From Variovorax sp. J22P240 (GTDB lineage: Bacteria > Pseudomonadota > Gammaproteobacteria > Burkholderiales > Burkholderiaceae_C), in NCBI RefSeq assembly GCF_030316855.1, contig NZ_JASZYR010000005.1:186001-250000 (forward strand): 64,000 nt of DNA, in the 5' to 3' direction. Position numbers and translations under genes: made by a program. The notes beneath the pieces are model-generated. The model was given only the letters and a program-made list of their open reading frames with translations. It did not search any database and was not told the DNA's origin. Positions 24,899-33,625 of this stretch are shown here, one piece after another; position 1 is the stretch's first letter, and each line of letters opens with the position of its first letter.

Positions 24899-25933
24899 AT
24901 GCGCTTCGTCGCCTCCAGATCCATCGCTGTCGTCGGCGTGCTGTTCGGCTGCTTCACGGCAACCCGTGCCGACGCGCAGGGCACCGTCAACGCGCTCTGC
25001 AGCACGGATACGGGCTGGTGTGAAGCCGCGGCGGCCGAGTTCACCCGAGCCACCGGCATCCGGGTGCTCCAGGCGCACAAGGGCACCGGCGAGATCGGGG
25101 CTCAGTTGCGTGCCGAAGCGGCCAACCCCAAGACCGACATCTGGTGGGGCGGCACCGGCGATCCCTTCCTGCAGGCGGCGGAGCAGGGCCTGCTCGACGC
25201 CTACCGGCCGGCCTACATCAATGACCTGTACGACTGGTCCGTGCGGCAGTACGCGATGTCCGGGAACATGGTCGGCGGCTTCTACACGAGCGCCATGGGC
25301 TTCGGCTTCAACACCGACGTGCTCAAGAAAAAGAAGCTGCCCGAGCCGCACTGTTGGGCCGACCTGGTCAAACCCGAATACAAGGGCGAAGTCGAGATGT
25401 CGCACCCGGGCACGAGCGGCACCGGCTACACCATCGTCGCCGGCCTGGTGCAGCTGATGGGCGAGGAGCAGGCCTTCGATTACCTCAAGAAGCTCCACCG
25501 CAACACGATCGCCTACACGCGCAGCGGCCAGGCGCAGGCGCCGAACGTGGCCAAGGGCGAAGTCGCGATCGGCGTGAGCTTCATCTTCGGCTTCGACAAG
25601 TGGCGCTTCGACAAATACCCGGTGAAGGCGGTGGCGCCTTGCGAAGGCACGGGCTATGAGATCGGCGGCATCGCGCTGGTGAAGGGCGCGCGCAACAAGG
25701 CCAATGCCATCCGCTATTACGACTGGCTGATGAGCCCGGCAGGGCAGGCGATCGGTGCAACGGCGGGCAGCCTGCAATCTCCAGCGAACAGGACCTTCAA
25801 GCCCGACCCGCGCATTCCGTCGATGGCGGACGTCCGGCTCATCAAGTACGACTTCGAGAAGTACGGAAAGGCAGCGGAGCGCAAGAGGCTGATCGACCGC
25901 TGGACGAAAGAAGTCGAGTCGCAGCCGAGGTGA
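24899..25933 (+). CDS. ABC transporter substrate-binding protein (iron(III)/Fbp-like)
   Basis: A 344-residue periplasmic binding protein with an N-terminal signal sequence (MRFVASRSIAVVGVLFGCFT, cleavage near ADAQ). It resembles the AfuA/FbpA/PhnS-type class: TGIRVLQAHKGTGEIGAQLR, DIWWGGTGDPFLQAAEQGLL, YTSAMGFGFNTDVLKKKKLP and ALVKGARNKANAIRYYDWLM. Ligands in this class include ferric iron, thiamine and phosphonates. No permease or ATPase gene adjoins it, so it is an orphan receptor here. The ligand is not deducible. Confidence 0.85.
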   Translation: MRFVASRSIAVVGVLFGCFTATRADAQGTVNALCSTDTGWCEAAAAEFTRATGIRVLQAHKGTGEIGAQLRAEAANPKTDIWWGGTGDPFLQAAEQGLLDAYRPAYINDLYDWSVRQYAMSGNMVGGFYTSAMGFGFNTDVLKKKKLPEPHCWADLVKPEYKGEVEMSHPGTSGTGYTIVAGLVQLMGEEQAFDYLKKLHRNTIAYTRSGQAQAPNVAKGEVAIGVSFIFGFDKWRFDKYPVKAVAPCEGTGYEIGGIALVKGARNKANAIRYYDWLMSPAGQAIGATAGSLQSPANRTFKPDPRIPSMADVRLIKYDFEKYGKAAERKRLIDRWTKEVESQPR

Positions 25934-25942
25934 CTGCCAGGC

Positions 25943-26278
25943 TCAGAGGCCGTGGACGACGAAAACGCCGGCAGGCGGCGCCGGGATCGTCAAATGGTTC
26001 TCGCCGACACGTTTGAATCGATACTCGACGCCGTTCAGCAGGATCGATGGCATGTTGGTCCAGACGCGGTAGTGATAGCTCTCCTTCATCGGCGTGACCT
26101 GCAGCACGCGAAACACCGGCGGGATCACGACCCTGAACGAGAGATGGCTGGAAGCGCTGGTCGAGCCGAGCGTGGATTCCGCAGCGCAAAGTGATGGCAC
26201 GAGCAGCAGCATGAGCAGCATGCCCTTCGCCTTGCGTCCGTCGACGCCATGACCCGCACCGATGCACCTTCCCGACAT
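25943..26278 (-). CDS. Small exported protein, possible subunit of the adjacent fibre locus
   Basis: A 111-residue protein with a basic lead and hydrophobic segment (GRKAKGMLLMLLLVPSLCAA) suggesting a signal peptide. The mature part is beta-rich: SSHLSFRVVIPPVFRVLQVT, ESYHYRVWTNMPSILLNGVE and NHLTIPAPPAGVFVVHGL. The segment FRVVIPPVFRVLQVT recalls LVTVPKVLFLQVG in the subunit at 30539-31180, a similarity seen by eye only. The ATG at 26278 is preferred for its ribosome-binding site (GGAAGGGTGGAG); starts at 26221 and a GTG at 26287 are possible. It lies 110 bp downstream of the barrel gene in the same direction. Confidence 0.55.
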   Translation of the reverse strand: MSGRCIGAGHGVDGRKAKGMLLMLLLVPSLCAAESTLGSTSASSHLSFRVVIPPVFRVLQVTPMKESYHYRVWTNMPSILLNGVEYRFKRVGENHLTIPAPPAGVFVVHGL

Positions 26279-26388
26279 GAGCTCCACCCTTCCAGTTCTG
26301 GGGCGTGGGCATCCCGACGATGCCTACCTCGGGATATCGGCAGTGTGAGCCAAAAATGTAGGGCAGGCCAGGATCGGGCGATTGGGTG

Positions 26389-28503
26389 TCAGCGGTCGCG
26401 CTGGATGGCGAAGTCTGCGCTGGCGGTGCCGCGCACGAAGACGTCGACGCGGCGCACGGGAGGACCCGCATTGCTCCACGGCAGGGGCAGGTTGTCGGGG
26501 ACGATTTCGATCTCGTGGCTGCCGGCCGCCACCGACGGGAAGCTGTAGAAGCCTTGCGCATCGGTGCGGGCGACGAAGCGGCCATTGAGCACGACCGTGA
26601 CGCCCGGCACGCCGCCTTCGTTGGCTTCGCGCTGGCCGTTGTTGTTCTGGTCGAGGAACACATGGCCCTCGAGCCGGCCCGAGCCGACGCCTGGTGCACC
26701 GCCGATGGGTGTGCTGGCAAGGCCGGCGCGCTCTTCGAAACGCAGGGCCACCATGAACGAGCGAGTCGACGGCGCCAGGAGCACGGGCTGGATCGTGGCG
26801 GCCGTGAGCGCCGACACCACTGCGGGGTTGAGGGACTCACGTCCGTGCGCGTCGGTGTACTGGGCAATGAGCGACCAGCCCTGGCCGAGCGCCCAGGTCA
26901 GCCGCACGTTCGCGCTCAGGAAATTCGTCGGGTTGTTGCCGATGCCGTTGCTGCCGCGCACGCTCAGGTCGAGCCGGGCGCCCGCGGCCAGCGGCGTGGT
27001 GCCGAGCACGCCCCAGAGCGCCGTGCGCGCCGTGAATGAGGTGTCGCTCGACTGCTCGAATGCCAGCGTGGTCGACAGCGTCTGCGCTTCGTTGACTTCC
27101 CACGCGTGGTCGACGCCCGTGCGCACCACCCTCAGGTCGGTGCCGTGCGCCACGTCGGTTCGCCATTGCGAGTAGCCCCAGTCGGACTTGTGTTCCCAGG
27201 TCACCTGGGCCGATTGGGCGGCGAAGCTGCCGGTGCGCGCGGCGAGGGTGCTGGAGACCGCATCCCGAGAATCGAAGCGATAGCGGCCGAACACGTTACC
27301 GAAGGTCGAGCGCCGTCCGAGCCCGCTCACGCTGTCGCTCAGTTCGATGTTGGTGCCCACCTGCCACTGCCGGGTGGAAATGTCGCCGCGCCACGAGGCG
27401 CCCTGGATGTCGTTCGGCAGCGATTCATTACCCCAGCGCAGGGCGGGATCGAAACGGAAGATCGACGCCGACTGCTGCATGAGTTCGGTGCGCCAGGTCG
27501 CATCCACCCATCCACCCGTGGCCGAATCGCGCGGGGCAAGCGAGGTCGAATCTGAAGGTCTGCCCGAACTCTGCAGCAGGTTGGCCTGCACCCGCAGGCC
27601 GCCGATCTTTTCGCCGACACCGCCGAAGCCGGTGCCGAGAGCGTCTGCCCATGGCGCGACGCCCTGCCATGACGCGGCGGTCCAGACGGAACGCGTGTTC
27701 TGGGCAAAGCCGGCTACGCCATTGGTGTTGACGTCGCGCGCCTCCATGAGCTGCACCGCCGCGTCCGTCCGGCCTAGTCCCAGGGGGCCCTCGCCGCCCG
27801 CGATCTGGGTCTGGGCTCCCGCGCTCGCCGCGGTGCCCTGGCTGGTCGTGAAGCCCTGGAAGGAGATGCCGTCGAAGACGCCGAGCCGACCGGCCGAGGC
27901 ATTGAGGGTGGTCCTGCCGGGCTGCTCGATGCTCGCGGCGACCCCCTCGATCGGCAAGCCGGGCAGGAAGACCCGGCCTATGCCGCGCGCCAGCGGGCTG
28001 TTCGCCATGCTGATGCTGCCCAGGCTGTTGTTGGCGTACCAGCCGCCGTCCAGGGGCATGGCGCGCTGGTCGATGCGCCAGGTGCTGCCGGTCCGGTAGC
28101 TGAAGGGCACGAGCGTCGTAGGCAAGCCCGTCGAGCCCTCCAGGCTGAAGCCGCTCACCTGCGCCGGATTGCGATTCAGGTTCGCATTGACCGACAGGGC
28201 GCCGTAGTTCGGCGTGTCGAGGAAGCCATTGAGCAGCAAAGACTGGCTTCTCGTGTCGACCCCTCCGCTATTCTGGTTCGTGGCTTGCGCTTCGGCGCTC
28301 CAGCCGCGCGGCCATCCGGTGCTGGCCGGCGCCTCGGTCTCGTCGATGGGCGCGGGCAGTGAACTTTCATCCAGGACGCGATCGACGTACGTGGCGGCCT
28401 CGGGCCTCGCAACCGGACCCGCTTGGGCCCAAGCGTTGCCGCCGCCCGCGGCCATGCCCGCCCAACACGCTCCGAGGGCGCTGTTGACGAGCCAATGCCT
28501 CAT
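26389..28503 (-). CDS. Large outer-membrane barrel-like protein with C-terminal SdrD-B-like domain
   Basis: A 704-residue exported protein: signal peptide (MRHWLVNSALGACWAGMAAG, cleavage near NAWA), then a long region of alternating amphipathic strands (RSQSLLLNGFLDTPNYGALS, SVWTAASWQGVAPWADALG, SLIAQYTDAHGRESLNPAV, STRSFMVALRFEE) typical of an outer-membrane beta barrel. It ends in an Ig-like SdrD-B/carboxypeptidase-regulatory domain (about 605-670) with an acidic loop DQNNNGQREANE and VPGVTVVLNGRFVARTDAQG. Position after a chaperone-like gene, with an ATGA overlap, suggests an usher-like role, but conserved PapC/FimD usher motifs are not recognised. It could also be a passive surface barrel. 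Confidence 0.72.
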   Translation of the reverse strand: MRHWLVNSALGACWAGMAAGGGNAWAQAGPVARPEAATYVDRVLDESSLPAPIDETEAPASTGWPRGWSAEAQATNQNSGGVDTRSQSLLLNGFLDTPNYGALSVNANLNRNPAQVSGFSLEGSTGLPTTLVPFSYRTGSTWRIDQRAMPLDGGWYANNSLGSISMANSPLARGIGRVFLPGLPIEGVAASIEQPGRTTLNASAGRLGVFDGISFQGFTTSQGTAASAGAQTQIAGGEGPLGLGRTDAAVQLMEARDVNTNGVAGFAQNTRSVWTAASWQGVAPWADALGTGFGGVGEKIGGLRVQANLLQSSGRPSDSTSLAPRDSATGGWVDATWRTELMQQSASIFRFDPALRWGNESLPNDIQGASWRGDISTRQWQVGTNIELSDSVSGLGRRSTFGNVFGRYRFDSRDAVSSTLAARTGSFAAQSAQVTWEHKSDWGYSQWRTDVAHGTDLRVVRTGVDHAWEVNEAQTLSTTLAFEQSSDTSFTARTALWGVLGTTPLAAGARLDLSVRGSNGIGNNPTNFLSANVRLTWALGQGWSLIAQYTDAHGRESLNPAVVSALTAATIQPVLLAPSTRSFMVALRFEERAGLASTPIGGAPGVGSGRLEGHVFLDQNNNGQREANEGGVPGVTVVLNGRFVARTDAQGFYSFPSVAAGSHEIEIVPDNLPLPWSNAGPPVRRVDVFVRGTASADFAIQRDR

Positions 28504-29324
28504 TGAGAGAAGCGCTGATCAATCGGCATCGAGCCGTTCTTCCCCCACTCCAGCTTGCCGCTGATGGTGATCGGAAATCGCACCGCGATGGCGGTTTCGA
28601 CGTCGCCCGGCTTGGTCGCGGAGAGCGCGATGTCACGCGTCTCGCCGGGCATGATCGGCGTGGTGCTCGCCTGCAACTCCAGCTTCGTCCCGCCGGCGTC
28701 AGTGCCCGACAGGAAGCCGGCGAGGCGACCGTGCGCGGTGCCGGTGTTGCGGATGCGGACGACCGGCGTGGCGCGGCCATCGACGGTCTGGACCGAGGTC
28801 CCTGCTAGTTGCAGCACCGGTGCCACGTCGCCTACGGCGACATAGACGATGACCCCGATGCGGGCGCCCAGCGCGATCGGGACGCCCGGCGCGGCGGCAG
28901 GCTGCTGGCCTTCGATCATGATGGCGAAGCGACACTCCACCGGCGGCGTGTCGGCCGGCGGTGCCACTTCGAAGCGGAAACGGTAAGGACGTCCGGGCGT
29001 GATGCTCAGTTCGCGCCGCTCGATCGATACCCATGGCCTGCAACTGCCCGGCAGCAGTTCGTCGCTGAACTCCACCGACGCGTCGGCGCGGAGGGTCCAG
29101 TCGGCCGTCTTGAGTTTGTACGCGCCGGCGCGCGAGTCGCTGTGCGTGAGCTCGAGCACTTCGCGCACGCGCTCGCCGGGCTTCACCGACAGTTCGAAGC
29201 GCGGCGGCGAGACGGCGAGCGAGAACTGCGCCTGGGCCGGGGCGCAGACCGCCAGTGCCCCGATGCCGGACGACACGAGGATTGCAGCGCTGCGGCATAG
29301 GAAGAAGTCGACCAGGCGCATCAC
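28500..29324 (-). CDS. PapD-like periplasmic chaperone-type protein
   Basis: A 274-residue exported protein with a signal peptide ending near APAQAQ. The first Ig-like domain looks like a pilus chaperone: FSLAVSPPRFELSVKPGERV, REVLELTHSDSRAGAYKLKT, SITPGRPYRFRFEVAPP and CRFAIMIEG. The second (about 180-265) contains PVVRIRNTGTAHGRLAGFL and TTPIMPGETRDIALSATKPG. In the chaperone-usher pathway such proteins cap and fold fibre subunits in the periplasm. It overlaps the genes before and after it by 4 bp (ATGA), so all are translationally coupled. Assignment is by fold-like pattern, not strong motif identity. Confidence 0.68.
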   Translation of the reverse strand: MMRLVDFFLCRSAAILVSSGIGALAVCAPAQAQFSLAVSPPRFELSVKPGERVREVLELTHSDSRAGAYKLKTADWTLRADASVEFSDELLPGSCRPWVSIERRELSITPGRPYRFRFEVAPPADTPPVECRFAIMIEGQQPAAAPGVPIALGARIGVIVYVAVGDVAPVLQLAGTSVQTVDGRATPVVRIRNTGTAHGRLAGFLSGTDAGGTKLELQASTTPIMPGETRDIALSATKPGDVETAIAVRFPITISGKLEWGKNGSMPIDQRFSQ

Positions 29325-29794
29325 GGCGATACCTCAATCTCGAAAGAAAACTGCAGGGATTGCGCACGGTCCACTGCACGGCCATCGGCCATGAGGCTGA
29401 GCAGGATGTTCTCCTCCAGGAACGCGTCGCGCACGATGCCTTCGAACACCAGCGTGCGGCCGCCGCCGCGCACCGAACCCGGCAACAGGCGGCCCTGGGT
29501 GCGCCAGCTGGCGATCATTTGCTGGCCTTCGGTGGGTGCGAGCGACATGTAGATGCGAGCTGGCCGATTGACCCATGGCGAGAGGTTGAGCCGCAGGGTG
29601 ACGGTCAGATTGCCTTCAACCGTGTTATCGCCCGCACGACCCGGAACCAACTGGCGCCATCGCATCGGCGTGACGGGCTGGCTCAAAACCGTGCCTGTGT
29701 CGTCCACCCGGTAGGTCGTGGCGGCGTCCGCGGACGGTGCGCCCGCGAAGGCCAGCAGTCCGGCGGCCATGCAGAACGACGACGCGAACTTCAT
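29321..29794 (-). CDS. Small exported protein of the fibre-like operon
   Basis: A 157-residue protein with a signal peptide (MKFASSFCMAAGLLAFAGAP, cleavage after SADA). The mature part is beta-rich: NLTVTLRLNLSPWVNRPARI, YMSLAPTEGQQMIASW, GGGRTLVFEGIVRDAFLEEN and SLQFSFEIEVSP at the end. No domain was recognised; it might be a minor subunit, adaptor or accessory factor. The ATG at 29794 overlaps the stop of the preceding subunit gene (ATGA), and its own stop overlaps the chaperone-like start. This tight packing implies balanced production with its neighbours. Confidence 0.65.
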   Translation of the reverse strand: MKFASSFCMAAGLLAFAGAPSADAATTYRVDDTGTVLSQPVTPMRWRQLVPGRAGDNTVEGNLTVTLRLNLSPWVNRPARIYMSLAPTEGQQMIASWRTQGRLLPGSVRGGGRTLVFEGIVRDAFLEENILLSLMADGRAVDRAQSLQFSFEIEVSP

Positions 29795-30450
29795 GGCGCC
29801 GTGAGAGTGAAGGTCGCGGTGCCGGTGAAGGTGCCGGCCGGGACGAGCTGGGTGTTGAGGTAGCTGAAGGCCAGGCAGCTTTCGAACCATGAGTTGCGCG
29901 CCACGGACAGCAGAGTCTGCGCGCTGCCGACAAACGCTCCGGACGGAATGGTTGGCGTGTTGTCGCTGTTGCCAGAGGAGGTCCACGAGATGCGATTGAA
30001 GGGAATCGTCTCGCCGCTGCTGCTGGTCAGGTTGGGTGGCGTCGTTACGCTCAGCGTCGCTGCGGCGCCGCTCGACCCCGGCACGCGATAGAAACCGCCC
30101 ACGTACACCTGCCCTGTGGTAGCCGGCGACGTGCAGAAAGCGAAGTTGTCCCAGGGGCTGGCGGTCACCGCGCTATTAGTGGTCATCTGCAGCGTATTGC
30201 CCATTCCCAGCTGGCCGGCGGGAATCGTGACGGAAGCGGTGTTGACAGACGTGTTGTTTCCCGGCACGCCGCCCGAATTGAAGCTGCCCCCGGTCATCGT
30301 GCCGGCACCGACCTGCAGGAACAAGGCGCGCGTGCCCGGCGTGATGCCGACCGTGTACGCATCCGCCGCCGGCAACCCGAAGAACTGGAGCACGGCGATC
30401 CACCCGAAGCGGCGCCGGAAGCGGGGATGCGGTTCGGGCGAGGATTTCAA
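29791..30450 (-). CDS. Exported subunit-like protein B
   Basis: A 219-residue protein related to the subunit at 30539-31180. Shared features are FLQVGAGT near the mature N-terminus, TIPFNRISWT in the middle (TIPWTDITVT in the other) and a C-terminal strand PAGTFTGTATFTLTAP (PAGTYGNTVANHGTVTYTATAP in the other). It has two Cys (FAFCTSP and ESCLAFSY) that subunit A lacks, possibly a disulphide. The start is TTG at 30450, since a stop codon lies four codons upstream; the signal region is RRRFGWIAVLQFFGLPAADA. The weak start and the upstream hairpin suggest lower expression than subunit A. Confidence 0.68.
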   Translation of the reverse strand: MKSSPEPHPRFRRRFGWIAVLQFFGLPAADAYTVGITPGTRALFLQVGAGTMTGGSFNSGGVPGNNTSVNTASVTIPAGQLGMGNTLQMTTNSAVTASPWDNFAFCTSPATTGQVYVGGFYRVPGSSGAAATLSVTTPPNLTSSSGETIPFNRISWTSSGNSDNTPTIPSGAFVGSAQTLLSVARNSWFESCLAFSYLNTQLVPAGTFTGTATFTLTAP

Positions 30451-30471
30451 TCGGCACTTTCAGAAACAGCA

Positions 30472-30492
30472 AAGGCAGGATAACCCTGCCTT
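30472..30492 (-). terminator. Intercistronic hairpin between subunit genes
   Basis: A perfect 8-bp stem, AAGGCAGG and CCTGCCTT, with a 5-base loop lies in the 88-bp gap between the two subunit genes. On the transcribed (minus) strand it is followed by TGCTGTTTCTG, a weak U-rich tail. It could act as a partial terminator or 3' stabiliser so that the first subunit is made in excess over the assembly genes. Confidence 0.55.
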
Positions 30493-30538
30493 CGCCTGTT
30501 GTGTCGCAGGTGGCTCGTGCGCGACGCCCATCCGTCGA

Positions 30539-31180
30539 TCAGGGCGCGGTAGCGGTGTAGGTCACCGTGCCGTGGTTGGCCACGGTGTTGCCGTAGGTGC
30601 CGGCGGGCAGCGCGGCCGTGTTGGCATACGCGAAGGTCCAACTGCCTTCGCGCCGCACGAGGCCGGCGGTGGCGTTCAAGGTGGTCGGAGTGGCCGAGTT
30701 GCCGCCGTTGTTGCCGTTGTTGAAGGGCGGGTGCGCGATCGCCGAATTGGTGAATCCTGGCGTCTGCGTCGCGAGAGCACCGGGGGTCACCGTGATGTCG
30801 GTCCACGGAATGGTCGGGCCGGAGCCAGTGGTCAGTTGCCCGTTGGTCGCGTTGGTGAGCGAGACATTGCCCGTGTTGCCGAGCACCCGGACGGTCACGC
30901 CGTTGCCGCCGGCCAGGTCGCCGCCCGCCGCTGCGACCGCGGTGCCATTGCCCACGCTGCCTGCCGGGACCGCGAAGTTGATGTTGTTCACCGTCGAGTT
31001 GGTGGCATAGCTGGTGCCAGCGCCGACCTGCAGGAAGAGCACCTTGGGGACCGTCACGAGGAAGTTGAGGCGCGCCGTGGCGGTTTGGGCGCCGGCGCCG
31101 CCGGCCGAAACGTTCGACTCGGCCTGCGCCGCGAAGGGAAGAGCGCCAGCGACTACAGCGATCAAGAGCAGCTTTTTCAT
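30539..31180 (-). CDS. Exported subunit-like protein A (probable major fibre subunit)
   Basis: A 213-residue protein with a classical signal peptide (MKKLLLIAVVAGALPFAAQA, cleavage before ESNV). The mature protein is small, rich in Gly, Asn, Thr and Ala, has no Cys, and looks all-beta: ATARLNFLVTVPKVLFLQVG, NGVTVRVLGNTGNVSLTNAT, GSWTFAYANTAALPAG and a terminal strand GTVTYTATAP. These are properties of secreted or pilin-like structural proteins. It is first in the operon, followed by a hairpin. No Shine-Dalgarno sequence is visible before the ATG. Function in a fibre is inferred from the chaperone-like and barrel genes downstream. Confidence 0.7.
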   Translation of the reverse strand: MKKLLLIAVVAGALPFAAQAESNVSAGGAGAQTATARLNFLVTVPKVLFLQVGAGTSYATNSTVNNINFAVPAGSVGNGTAVAAAGGDLAGGNGVTVRVLGNTGNVSLTNATNGQLTTGSGPTIPWTDITVTPGALATQTPGFTNSAIAHPPFNNGNNGGNSATPTTLNATAGLVRREGSWTFAYANTAALPAGTYGNTVANHGTVTYTATAP

Positions 31181-31233
31181 GAGGAGTCCGGGTAAAGGTT
31201 GAGTTGCAAGGAGTGGAATTCGGTGGCGGGACT

Positions 31234-31261
31234 GTAGGTGGCTGCCTACAAACGACGTAGG
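31234..31261 (-). promoter_or_regulatory. Competing short inverted repeats in the subunit A leader
   Basis: Three alternating arms, GTAGG (31234-31238), CCTAC (31245-31249) and GTAGG (31257-31261), lie 54-81 bp upstream of the subunit A start. The middle arm can pair with either outer arm, so two exclusive hairpins are possible in the transcript. The arms are only 5 bp, so this may be chance. Confidence 0.3.
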
Positions 31262-31457
31262 AAATAGTTCTCAGAAAGTTCCGATTGAGTACTTTTGGGG
31301 ACCGTATCCGTGACGTAAGTCTTTGCAACCGGCTTCCAATGGCGACGCGGAGCCGGTGCCTTCGTGAAGTAGTTCACGTTGGCCGTCGAAGTGCGCGTCT
31401 TGTAAAGTCTTCTGTTCGCCAAAGGCGATGTTTTCCACTTTGATCGCTACCCGCGCC

Positions 31458-33500
31458 ATGACCATTTCCAAGACCAAACTCCCGTTTCAAGCCGAAGTCG
31501 CGCAACTGCTCTACCTCGTCACGCACTCGCTCTACTCCAACAAGGAAATCTTCCTGAGAGAGTTGATCTCGAATGCGTCGGATGCCTGCGACAAGCTGCG
31601 TTTCGAGGCCATCGACCAGCCCGCGCTGTACGAAGACCAGCCAAACCTCGACGTGCGCGTGTCCTTCGACCAGGACGCCAAGACCCTCACCATCACCGAC
31701 AACGGCATCGGCTTGAGCCAGCAGGAAGCCATCGACAACCTCGGTACCATCGCGAAGAGCGGCACCAAGGAGTTCATGAGCAAGCTGTCGGGCGACCAGA
31801 AGGCCGACGCGCAGCTCATCGGCCAGTTCGGCGTGGGCTTCTATTCAGGCTTCATCGTGGCCGACAAGATCACCGTCGAGTCGCGCCGCGCAGGCCTGCC
31901 GGCCGAAGAAGGCGTGCGCTGGGTCAGCGCCGGCGCCGGCGACTTCGAGGTCGACACCATCACGCGCCCGCAGCGCGGCACCAGCGTCACGCTGCATCTG
32001 CATGGCGATGGCGAGGAATACCTGAACGCCTGGAAGCTCAAGTCCGTGATCGGCAAGTATTCCGATCACATCTCCCTGCCGATCCTCATGGAGAAGGAAG
32101 AGTGGAAGGAAGGCGAGGACAACAAGGGCGGCGCGATGGTGAAGACCGGCGAATGGGAGCCGGTGAACCAGGCGAACGCACTCTGGAGCCGCGCCAAGAA
32201 GGACATCACTGAAGACCAGTACGTCGAGTTCTACAAGAACATCAGCCACGACTACGAGGCGCCACTTGCCTGGAGCCACAACCGCGTCGAAGGCAACACC
32301 GAGTACACGCAGCTGCTCTATATCCCGTCCAAGGCGCCGATGGACCTGTGGAACCGCGACAAGAGCGCGGGCGTCAAGCTCTACGTCAAGCGCGTCTTCA
32401 TCATGGACGACGCCGAGGCGCTGCTGCCGAGCTACCTGCGCTTCGCGAAGGGCGTGATCGACTCCGCCGATCTGCCGCTCAACGTCAGCCGCGAGCTGCT
32501 GCAGGAAAGCCGCGACGTGAAGGCCATCCGCGAAGGCAGCACCAAACGCGTGCTGAGCATGCTGGAAGACCTCGCGAAGAAGCAGAAGACTGCCAGCGAG
32601 AGCAGCGAAGGCAAGATCGACGTCGGCTCCGGCGAATCCGTGCCCACGCCCGATCCGACCGAAGGCGTGACCGACGTCGTCGACAAGAAGTCCACCGACA
32701 GCACGCCGGCCGCCGAAGCTGCCGCCGCCTACGCCGACGAATCCGGCAAGTACGCCAAGTTCTACGCCGAGTTCGGCGCCGTGCTCAAGGAAGGCCTGGG
32801 CGAGGACTTCGGCAACCGCGATCGCATCGCGAAGCTGCTGCGCTTCGCTTCGAGCACGACCGACACGGTGAGCGTGAGCTTCGCCGACTACAAGTCGCGC
32901 ATGAAGGAAGGCCAGGATGCGATCTACTACATCACGGCCGACACGCCGGCAGCGGCCAGGAACAGCCCGCAACTCGAGATCTTCAAGAAGAAGGGCATCG
33001 AGGTCCTCCTGATGACCGACCGCGTCGACGAGTGGGCGCTCAACTACCTGACCGAGTTCGACGGCACCCCGCTGCAAAGCGTCGCCAAGGGCGCGGTCGA
33101 TCTCGGCAAGCTGCAGGACGAAGCCGAGAAGAAGGCGGCCGAGGAAGCGGCCGAGTCGTTCAAGCCGCTGCTGGAGCGGCTCAAGGAAGTTCTCAAGGAC
33201 AAGGCAGAGGACGTCCGCGTGACTACGCGCCTCGTCGATTCGCCTGCTTGCCTGGTGGTGCAGGACGGCGGCATGAGCACCCAGCTCGCTCGCATGCTCA
33301 AGCAAGCCGGCCAGCCGGCACCGGACGTGAAACCCGTGCTGGAGGTGAACGCCGAGCATCCGCTGGTGAAGAAGCTGGAAGGCTCTGCGCACTTCGAGGA
33401 CCTGGCCAACATCCTGTTCGACCAGGCCTTGCTGGCCGAGGGCGGCCTGCCGGCAGATCCGGCTGCCTACGTGCGGCGAGTGAACGCGCTCCTAGTCTGA
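31458..33500 (+). CDS. htpG: Molecular chaperone HtpG (Hsp90)
   Basis: A 680-residue bacterial Hsp90. The GHKL ATPase domain shows [38 protein letters not shown] and GTSVTLHL; middle-domain phrases are [20 protein letters not shown] and [12 protein letters not shown], and the C-terminal dimerisation region follows. Relative to E. coli HtpG there is an insertion of about 55 residues (about 376-430: Ser/Thr/Glu/Ala-rich, with [17 protein letters not shown]) between LAKK and [10 protein letters not shown]. The ATG at 31458 gives the standard N-terminus; an in-frame ATG at 31428 has AAAGG only two bases away. No clear heat-shock promoter was seen. Confidence 0.95.
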   Translation: MTISKTKLPFQAEVAQLLYLVTHSLYSNKEIFLRELISNASDACDKLRFEAIDQPALYEDQPNLDVRVSFDQDAKTLTITDNGIGLSQQEAIDNLGTIAKSGTKEFMSKLSGDQKADAQLIGQFGVGFYSGFIVADKITVESRRAGLPAEEGVRWVSAGAGDFEVDTITRPQRGTSVTLHLHGDGEEYLNAWKLKSVIGKYSDHISLPILMEKEEWKEGEDNKGGAMVKTGEWEPVNQANALWSRAKKDITEDQYVEFYKNISHDYEAPLAWSHNRVEGNTEYTQLLYIPSKAPMDLWNRDKSAGVKLYVKRVFIMDDAEALLPSYLRFAKGVIDSADLPLNVSRELLQESRDVKAIREGSTKRVLSMLEDLAKKQKTASESSEGKIDVGSGESVPTPDPTEGVTDVVDKKSTDSTPAAEAAAAYADESGKYAKFYAEFGAVLKEGLGEDFGNRDRIAKLLRFASSTTDTVSVSFADYKSRMKEGQDAIYYITADTPAAARNSPQLEIFKKKGIEVLLMTDRVDEWALNYLTEFDGTPLQSVAKGAVDLGKLQDEAEKKAAEEAAESFKPLLERLKEVLKDKAEDVRVTTRLVDSPACLVVQDGGMSTQLARMLKQAGQPAPDVKPVLEVNAEHPLVKKLEGSAHFEDLANILFDQALLAEGGLPADPAAYVRRVNALLV

Positions 33501-33625
33501 GAAAACGCGCGCGACCGTTTGCTTGCACAGCCTGAGGCTGGCCGCAAGCGGTGGTTCGCCCTAGTGCCGGCGCGGGCGAAGCGTGCGAAAAAAGGCATGG
33601 CATCCCAACAAGAGGAGACAAGGCC

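Noticed and set aside
26308..26324. Hairpin GGCATC-CCGAC-GATGCC behind the barrel gene
   Set aside because: Only 6 bp and without a T-run; could be chance in GC-rich DNA.
31380..31457. Possible heat-shock sigma32 promoter before htpG (CTTGTAA near 31397)
   Set aside because: No acceptable matching -10 (CCCATNT-like) at the right distance was found.
33501..33625. Hairpin-like sequence GCTTGC...GCAAGC after htpG as a terminator
   Set aside because: Stem is short and interrupted and there is no T-run; not strong enough to list.
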